A DNA stretch of 64,000 bases from Bacillus thuringiensis (GTDB lineage Bacteria; Bacillota; Bacilli; Bacillales; Bacillaceae_G), in contig NZ_CP155559.1 in the NCBI RefSeq assembly GCF_022095615.2, forward strand, positions 4,803,501 to 4,867,500, in the 5' to 3' direction. Below the pieces are notes generated by a model. The model did not search any database and was not told where the DNA came from. It worked only from the letters and a program-made list of their open reading frames with translations. The position numbers were made by a program, and so were the translations under genes. This document shows positions 59,887 to 64,000 of this stretch, one piece after another (the first letter of the stretch is position 1; the number at the start of each line of letters is the position of its first letter).

Positions 59887-60780
59887 ATGAACGTAGACAT
59901 TTTAAAAATTTTTGTTACTGTCGTTGAACAGAAACACTTCTCCCGTGCAGCAGAATTATTAAACCTTTCACAGCCTGGCGTAAGTATGCATATACGCAAC
60001 TTAGAAAACGAATTTGGCACTACTCTTATTCAGCGCTCCCCAAAGCACGTCCAGGTAACGGAGGCTGGAAACATACTATATATACACGCAAAACAAATGC
60101 TCTCTCTTTACGAAGATGCTAAGCAAGAAATTAATGAGCTACATAACGTTGTAACAGGAACTCTTCGCATCGGTGCTAGTTTCACAATTGGCGAATACTT
60201 ACTTCCAAAAATACTGGCTAACTATGCGAATGAAAATCCACACGTCGAAGTTCATACCTTTATCTCAAATACAGAAGACGTTTTACAAAGCCTTCGCTCT
60301 AATCAAATCGATATCGGCTTAGTGGAAGGGCAAGTCGTATACGCCGACGTTGACGTTGAAACGTTTATGCAAGATGAAATGAAGCTCGTTGTTCCGCCAA
60401 ACCATCCATTGCTCCGTACAAATGAAATAAATGAAAACACACTCCAAGATCAAGTATGGGTATTAAGAGAAAGTGGTTCTGGAACACGCGCTTATAGTGA
60501 TCGTTTTATTCATCAACACCATTTAAAAATGAAAAGATTCTTTACATTCAGTAGTATTCAAAGCGTGAAGGAAGCAGTTAGTGCCGGGCTTGGCATTGCT
60601 ATACTTTCTGATTGGACTGTACGGAAAGAGCTACTGGCAAAAGAACTATTCCACGTCGAAGTTCCAAATGAACAACTCATCCGTCCATTCTCCATCGTGC
60701 GTGGCAAATACTTTATTCCGTCTAAAGCTATTCAAGTGTTTTTAAATCATGTAGATTCTTTTGTGAAAAAACAGAGTTGA
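59887..60780 (+). CDS. LysR-family transcriptional regulator (CysL/YeiE-like)
   Basis: 297 residues: winged HTH (FSRAAELLNLSQPGVSMHIRNLENEFGTTLIQR) and a periplasmic-binding-type effector domain (TLRIGASFTIGEYLLPKIL, DIGLVEGQ, VVPPNHPL, SAGLGIAILSDW). It resembles CysL/CbbR-type regulators. Divergent from the YeiH gene, which it probably controls; effector unknown. ATG 59887 after AAAGGATCC. Confidence 0.87.
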   Translation: MNVDILKIFVTVVEQKHFSRAAELLNLSQPGVSMHIRNLENEFGTTLIQRSPKHVQVTEAGNILYIHAKQMLSLYEDAKQEINELHNVVTGTLRIGASFTIGEYLLPKILANYANENPHVEVHTFISNTEDVLQSLRSNQIDIGLVEGQVVYADVDVETFMQDEMKLVVPPNHPLLRTNEINENTLQDQVWVLRESGSGTRAYSDRFIHQHHLKMKRFFTFSSIQSVKEAVSAGLGIAILSDWTVRKELLAKELFHVEVPNEQLIRPFSIVRGKYFIPSKAIQVFLNHVDSFVKKQS

Positions 60781-60808
60781 CCTTCACATTAGTGTGAAGG
60801 TTTACAAT
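60777..60808 (+). promoter_or_regulatory. MerR-type promoter with 20-bp spacer and dyad
   Basis: TTGACC (60777-60782), 20 bp, TACAAT (60803-60808). The dyad CCTTCACA-TTAG-TGTGAAGG (60781-60800) fills the spacer. The -35 overlaps the stop codon of the lysR gene. Confidence 0.75.
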
Positions 60809-60831
60809 ACATGTAAAAGGAGTGAAACGCA

Positions 60832-61200
60832 TTGCGAATTGGAGAGTTATCAAAAGAAACCGGGGTTAGCGAAAGGGCATTAAGACATTATGAAGAAAAG
60901 GGATTACTCCCTTCTAAGCGCCTCGCAAATGGCTACCGTGATTTTGATGAAAGTGCCATCGAAAAAGTGGAGCTTATTCAAATGTACTTACAAATCGGCT
61001 TAAATTTAGAAGAGACGGCAAGGATGCTGCGTTGCCTCGAAATAGAGCCGCACCTGTACGAAAATCCTTGCAGCAGTATCCTTACGCTTTATGAAGATAA
61101 ACTTAATGAAGTAACAAAGCAAATCTCATTACTTTCTAGCATTCAAACGAATTTGCAAAAACACGTTTCACTCCTAAAACAAGCAAAAGAAAAGGGATGA
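60832..61200 (+). CDS. MerR-family regulator
   Basis: 122 residues: IGELSKETGVSERALRHYEEKGLLPSKR and GYRDFDESAIEKVELIQMYLQIG, then a dimerisation coiled coil (KLNEVTKQISLLSSIQTNLQKHV). Two cysteines, one in RMLRCLEIE and one in NPCSSIL, could sense electrophiles. Start TTG 60832 with AAAAGGAG. Five bp before a flavin reductase gene, which it probably controls with itself from the dyad promoter. Confidence 0.87.
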   Translation: MRIGELSKETGVSERALRHYEEKGLLPSKRLANGYRDFDESAIEKVELIQMYLQIGLNLEETARMLRCLEIEPHLYENPCSSILTLYEDKLNEVTKQISLLSSIQTNLQKHVSLLKQAKEKG

Positions 61201-61204
61201 TTAC

Positions 61205-61750
61205 ATGTTTGTTATACACGGCAGTTCAAGACAAAACGGAAATACAGAAGCTTTAACACATATGGTGATTGATGGAATTGAAACAGAACAAATTTACTTG
61301 CGTGATCATATCGTCCACCCAATCATAGATCAGCGCCATGATGCAGAAGGATTCCAACCTGTAAATGATGACTACGAGCAGTTAATCGAGCGTATGTTAG
61401 AGCACAACACAATTATCTTTGCTACACCGCTATACTGGTACGGAATGAGCGGTCATATGAAAAACTTCGTCGATCGCTGGTCACAAAGCTTGCGTGATAC
61501 ATCTCTTCATTTCAAAGAAAAAATGAAAGGTAAAAAAATGTACGTTGTCATCGTTGGCGGAGACAATCCAAAGCTGAAAGCATTACCGCTTATCGCTCAG
61601 TTCCAATACATCTTTGATTTTGTTGGTTCATCATTTGAAGGGTATGTTATTGGGGATGCGAATGGATTGGATGAAATCAAAAATGATGCTGAGGCGCTAG
61701 CAAAAGCACAAATTTATAATAACGAATTCAAAAATCACAAACAGAAATAA
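61205..61750 (+). CDS. Flavodoxin-fold NAD(P)H-dependent FMN reductase (YwqN-like)
   Basis: 181 residues with the FMN-phosphate loop GSSRQNGNTEALTHMV at the N-terminus and PLYWYGMSGHMKNFVDRWSQ as the isoalloxazine-side loop. Expected to reduce quinones or other electrophiles with NAD(P)H. ATG 61205 immediately follows the MerR stop and its Shine-Dalgarno (AAAAGGGATG) overlaps the end of merR. Likely stress-inducible through the MerR protein. Confidence 0.87.
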   Translation: MFVIHGSSRQNGNTEALTHMVIDGIETEQIYLRDHIVHPIIDQRHDAEGFQPVNDDYEQLIERMLEHNTIIFATPLYWYGMSGHMKNFVDRWSQSLRDTSLHFKEKMKGKKMYVVIVGGDNPKLKALPLIAQFQYIFDFVGSSFEGYVIGDANGLDEIKNDAEALAKAQIYNNEFKNHKQK

Positions 61751-61752
61751 GT

Positions 61753-61782
61753 TTGACAAACCATTTTGTATACGCATACAAT
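61753..61782 (+). promoter_or_regulatory. Promoter of the ABC-F leader transcript
   Basis: TTGACA (61753-61758), 18 bp, TACAAT (61777-61782), directly after the reductase stop. Confidence 0.75.
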
Positions 61783-61810
61783 GAAAGTAATATTATGAAA
61801 GGAAGGTACT

Positions 61811-61873
61811 TTGACCAATGAAGTTCTAATTCTCTTATTTATTTCATCCATCACAAATAGTGAACAAAAATGA
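61811..61873 (+). CDS. Leader peptide of the ABC-F gene (20 aa, TTG start)
   Basis: TTG 61811 with AAGGAAGG 4 nt upstream; 20 codons, reading (M)TNEVLILLFISSITNSEQK, TGA at 61871. It lies in a 265-nt leader that ends in an attenuator in front of an antibiotic-resistance ABC-F gene. Drug-stalled translation of such leaders typically releases the terminator. An alternative start (ATG 61818, three codons MKF) overlaps out of frame and is less well placed. Confidence 0.6.
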   Translation: MTNEVLILLFISSITNSEQK

Positions 61874-61928
61874 TGAAAACTAGCAGAGGATTAGTCTGTC
61901 CATTTGTCGATACTTTCTTTCGAGACGA

Positions 61929-61968
61929 TCATGTAAAAAATCGTTTATTTATGTACGGTTTTTTACAT
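61929..61968 (+). promoter_or_regulatory. Leader hairpin of the ABC-F attenuator
   Basis: CATGTAAAAAATCG / CGGTTTTTTACATG, a 14-bp stem (one G-T) with a 12-nt loop, between the leader peptide and the terminator. Probably part of the terminator/antiterminator switch. Confidence 0.6.
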
Positions 61969-61985
61969 GCAAGGGCGACGTTTAT

Positions 61986-62015
61986 CCTCTCTAGTGAAAC
62001 TAGGGAGGTTTTTTT
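61986..62015 (+). terminator. Attenuator overlapping the ABC-F ribosome binding site
   Basis: CCTCTCTAGT-GAA-ACTAGGGAGG followed by seven T and then the ATG at 62016. The 3' arm contains the GGGAGG Shine-Dalgarno, so the structure can block both transcription and translation. Confidence 0.85.
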
Positions 62016-63650
62016 ATGACTATTTTATTCGCACGTAATATTGAAAAGAGCTTTGGTGATCGCACACTATTTACATTACCATCACTGGAAATTCAAGCAC
62101 AGGACCGCATAGGAATTGTCGGAGTCAACGGAGCTGGTAAATCTACGCTATTACAAATATTAAGTAAAGAAATAGAAGCTGACAAAGGCATAGTAACTCA
62201 TCATAGCTCTATCGCCACCATTCCTCAAATTAGCGAGGAATTACCAGAGATCGCTTCTTCTCCTGCAAAAGGAAAATGGAATATTTCAAACGTCTCAAAT
62301 TCAATGAGCGGCGGTGAACGAATGCGTCTAAAGATTGCCCATGCTCTCGAACAAGATGCAGGCATTTTATTCGCTGATGAACCAACAAGCCACTTAGATA
62401 TGGTCGGCACAGAGCAATTAGAAAAGGCACTTTTATCTTATAAAGGGGCACTTGTTTTAATATCGCATGATCGTGACTTTTTAGATAATATATGTACCAA
62501 AATTATTGAAATTGAAGACGGAATGATTCAAGAATATAAAGGAAACTATTCCAACTATCGAAAGCAAAAAGAGCGTGAGCAAATACAAAAACAAGCAGAA
62601 TATGAGCAATATGTACAAGAAAAAAATCGGTTAGAGCAGTCCATTTCACAAAAAAAGCAACGTGCTTCTAGCATGACAAAAATCCCAACACGGTTCAGTT
62701 CATCTGAATCTAAACTTTACAAGTTAAGTGGCGCTCATGGCCAAGAACAGGTTAGCAAAGCCGCGAAAGCATTAGAGACACGTCTCGAAAAATTAGAAAA
62801 GAAAGATAAGCCAAGGGAGCTTTCTCAAGCTCAGTTTGACGTGCAATACCATACTCCTATTCATAGTAAAGTGGCAATACAGTTCAATAAAGCAACAAAG
62901 AAAATAGGTAATCGCACACTATTTAAAAATATGAATGGAACTATTGCCCCTGGTGCAAAGCTCGCCGTTTTAGGAACAAACGGAAGCGGCAAAACAACTT
63001 TGTTCAACATGCTTCTCGCAAACGAGCGTGGCATTCAGCTTTCGAAAAGTTGTAAAATCGGATATTTCGAACAAACTCTATCTATTTTAAAAACAGATAA
63101 AACCATTTTAGAAAACGTTCTAGAAGAAACAAACTATACGGAGGCATTCGTTCGAACAATACTTGCACGGCTCCTATTCCGCCGTGAGGATGTCCATAAA
63201 ACTGTGCACGTTTTAAGTGGTGGTGAACGAATGAAAGTCGCACTCGCTAAAGTATTTTTAGGAAACTATAATATGCTTCTGCTCGATGAACCGACAAACT
63301 ATTTGGACTTAGCAACGCAAGAAGAATTAGAAAGCATGTTACAAGAGTATCCTGGTACAATACTTTTCATTAGCCATGACCGTGCCTTTATTCGCTCTGT
63401 TGCAGACCATATTCTACAAGTAGATGAGAGTGAACCAAGAATCTTCCATGGTAATTACGAACAATACACAAAAAGAACAACCGGGGATTCTGTAAACGTT
63501 ACTGAACAAGAATTATTACGATTACAAACAAAATTAACAGAAATCATCGGCCGAATTTCCATACCAAATCATCACGATGACATCACATCTCTCGAACAAG
63601 AATACGAAACATTATTAGTTCAAATCCAAGAATGTAAAGAAGCGCTCTAA
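62016..63650 (+). CDS. ABC-F ribosomal protection protein (Vga/VmlR type)
   Basis: 544 residues, soluble, two ABC domains without TM segments. Domain 1: Walker A GVNGAGKST, signature MSGGERMR, Walker B LFADEPTSHLD; a linker of about 90 residues rich in charged helices (QKQAEYEQYVQEKNRLEQ, SSMTKIPTRFSSSESKLYKLSG) that enters the ribosomal E/P site; domain 2: GTNGSGKTT, LSGGERMK, LLLDEPTNYLD. Length and linker resemble B. subtilis VmlR and staphylococcal Vga, which confer lincosamide, streptogramin A and pleuromutilin resistance. The drug profile here is inference. Controlled by the leader attenuator. Confidence 0.9.
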   Translation: MTILFARNIEKSFGDRTLFTLPSLEIQAQDRIGIVGVNGAGKSTLLQILSKEIEADKGIVTHHSSIATIPQISEELPEIASSPAKGKWNISNVSNSMSGGERMRLKIAHALEQDAGILFADEPTSHLDMVGTEQLEKALLSYKGALVLISHDRDFLDNICTKIIEIEDGMIQEYKGNYSNYRKQKEREQIQKQAEYEQYVQEKNRLEQSISQKKQRASSMTKIPTRFSSSESKLYKLSGAHGQEQVSKAAKALETRLEKLEKKDKPRELSQAQFDVQYHTPIHSKVAIQFNKATKKIGNRTLFKNMNGTIAPGAKLAVLGTNGSGKTTLFNMLLANERGIQLSKSCKIGYFEQTLSILKTDKTILENVLEETNYTEAFVRTILARLLFRREDVHKTVHVLSGGERMKVALAKVFLGNYNMLLLDEPTNYLDLATQEELESMLQEYPGTILFISHDRAFIRSVADHILQVDESEPRIFHGNYEQYTKRTTGDSVNVTEQELLRLQTKLTEIIGRISIPNHHDDITSLEQEYETLLVQIQECKEAL

Positions 63651-63730
63651 TTTCTTCCCTATATATCGACAGGACCTTCCGCATTTCCCAAGAAATATTG
63701 AAACTTCGACATAGAATAGCATCAATAAAA

Positions 63731-63764
63731 GTGAAAAAGCCGTGCATCAGCACGGCTTTTTCAC
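63731..63764 (-). terminator. Terminator of the YbjQ-family gene
   Basis: GTGAAAAAGCCGTG / CACGGCTTTTTCAC, perfect 14 bp, 6-nt loop; also serves the converging ABC-F gene. A lone ATATATCGAC motif at 63661 recalls the phased repeats. Confidence 0.88.
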
Positions 63765-63765
63765 T

Positions 63766-64000
63766 TTATATACGGACAGCAGTCCCGCTCACTGCAACCA
63801 TTAGCATTCCTTCGCGAACTACTTCGTAATCCACGTCGATACCAACAATTGCATTCGCATTTTTTTGTCTTGCGAAAGTTTTCATCTCTTCCATTGCGAT
63901 GTCGCGTGCTTCTTTTAATTTACTTTCATAAGCGCCCGCACGACCGCCAACAACGTCACGGACAGAAGCGAAAAGATCACGAACGATATTCGCGCCCATA
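63766..64000 (-). CDS. YbjQ/UPF0145 family protein, C-terminal part
   Basis: The C-terminal 77 residues of a heavy-metal-binding-domain-like UPF0145 protein: [29 protein letters not shown] core, [30 protein letters not shown] and the end [11 protein letters not shown]. The ATG near 63999 is internal; the normal N-terminus (some 25 residues more) lies beyond the right edge. Forms pentamers in solved homologues; function unknown. Confidence 0.88.
   Translation of the reverse strand, partial: MGANIVRDLFASVRDVVGGRAGAYESKLKEARDIAMEEMKTFARQKNANAIVGIDVDYEVVREGMLMVAVSGTAVRI

Noticed and set aside
61818..61829. Three-codon leader MKF before the ABC-F gene
   Set aside because: Its distance from GGAAGG is about 11 nt and it overlaps the better-placed TTG-started 20-codon frame; it cannot be fully excluded.

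Overview
The window is chromosomal DNA of a low-GC, spore-forming Firmicute and almost certainly a member of the Bacillus cereus group. The main pointers are a cholesterol-dependent cytolysin of the cereolysin O / anthrolysin O type behind a consensus PlcR box, a petrobactin-type (Fat) uptake operon, a spoVA2-type sporulation operon, dispersed structured repeats of the bcr type, and Bacillus gene order (cggR-gap-pgk-tpiA-gpmI-eno; yvcI-rapZ-glmR-whiA-crh). The sequence alone does not separate cereus, thuringiensis and anthracis. No prophage, insertion sequence or CRISPR array is seen. About three quarters of the genes lie on the minus strand.

Left part (1-16 kb), accessory and stress functions: a spermidine acetyltransferase (cut by the edge), PsiE, a divergent HxlR regulator / nitroreductase pair, a DUF896 protein, a cyanate detoxification cluster (Lrp-type regulator, carbonic anhydrase, cyanase, NCS2 permease), cereolysin O with a previously unlisted 26-codon ORF between its PlcR promoter and the toxin gene, the fatBCDE siderophore operon under a Fur box, an orphan response regulator with a degenerate acidic pocket, a YxeA protein, and a guanidine-I riboswitch followed by a paired SMR exporter.

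Middle part (16-33 kb), core genes: ssrA (tmRNA) with smpB and rnr; esterase and secG; a CidA/CidB pair; a complete bcr1-like element next to a nucleoside hydrolase; the whole lower-glycolysis operon behind a CggR operator; a glutaredoxin-like protein and sigma-54; tRNA-Arg(CCG).

33-49 kb: a spoVA2-type operon (DUF1657, YhcN/YlaJ lipoprotein, SpoVAC, SpoVAD, SpoVAE, DUF1657, DUF421); clpP behind a CtsR box; crh-whiA-glmR-rapZ-yvcI; a DUF368 lipid-carrier flippase candidate; trxB; a TPR protein with a C-terminal helix-turn-helix; yvoF, ppaX, lgt, hprK and yvlD. Crh, HprK, PpaX and GlmR link this block to carbon regulation, together with CggR upstream.

49-64 kb: uvrBA; a lipoprotein; a MerR regulator with a membrane protein; an XRE regulator with four small membrane proteins under a promoter bracketed by two identical 16-bp palindromes; a YeiH-type exporter divergent from a LysR regulator; a MerR/flavin reductase operon; an ABC-F ribosome-protection gene with a leader peptide and attenuator; and the 3' part of a YbjQ-family gene.

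The most interesting unexplained signals are the PlcR-driven micro-ORF before cereolysin O, a 20/21-bp-phased ATATC repeat family at two or three sites, a structured repeat with its apparent deletion derivative between smpB and rnr, and the XRE/membrane-protein operon.
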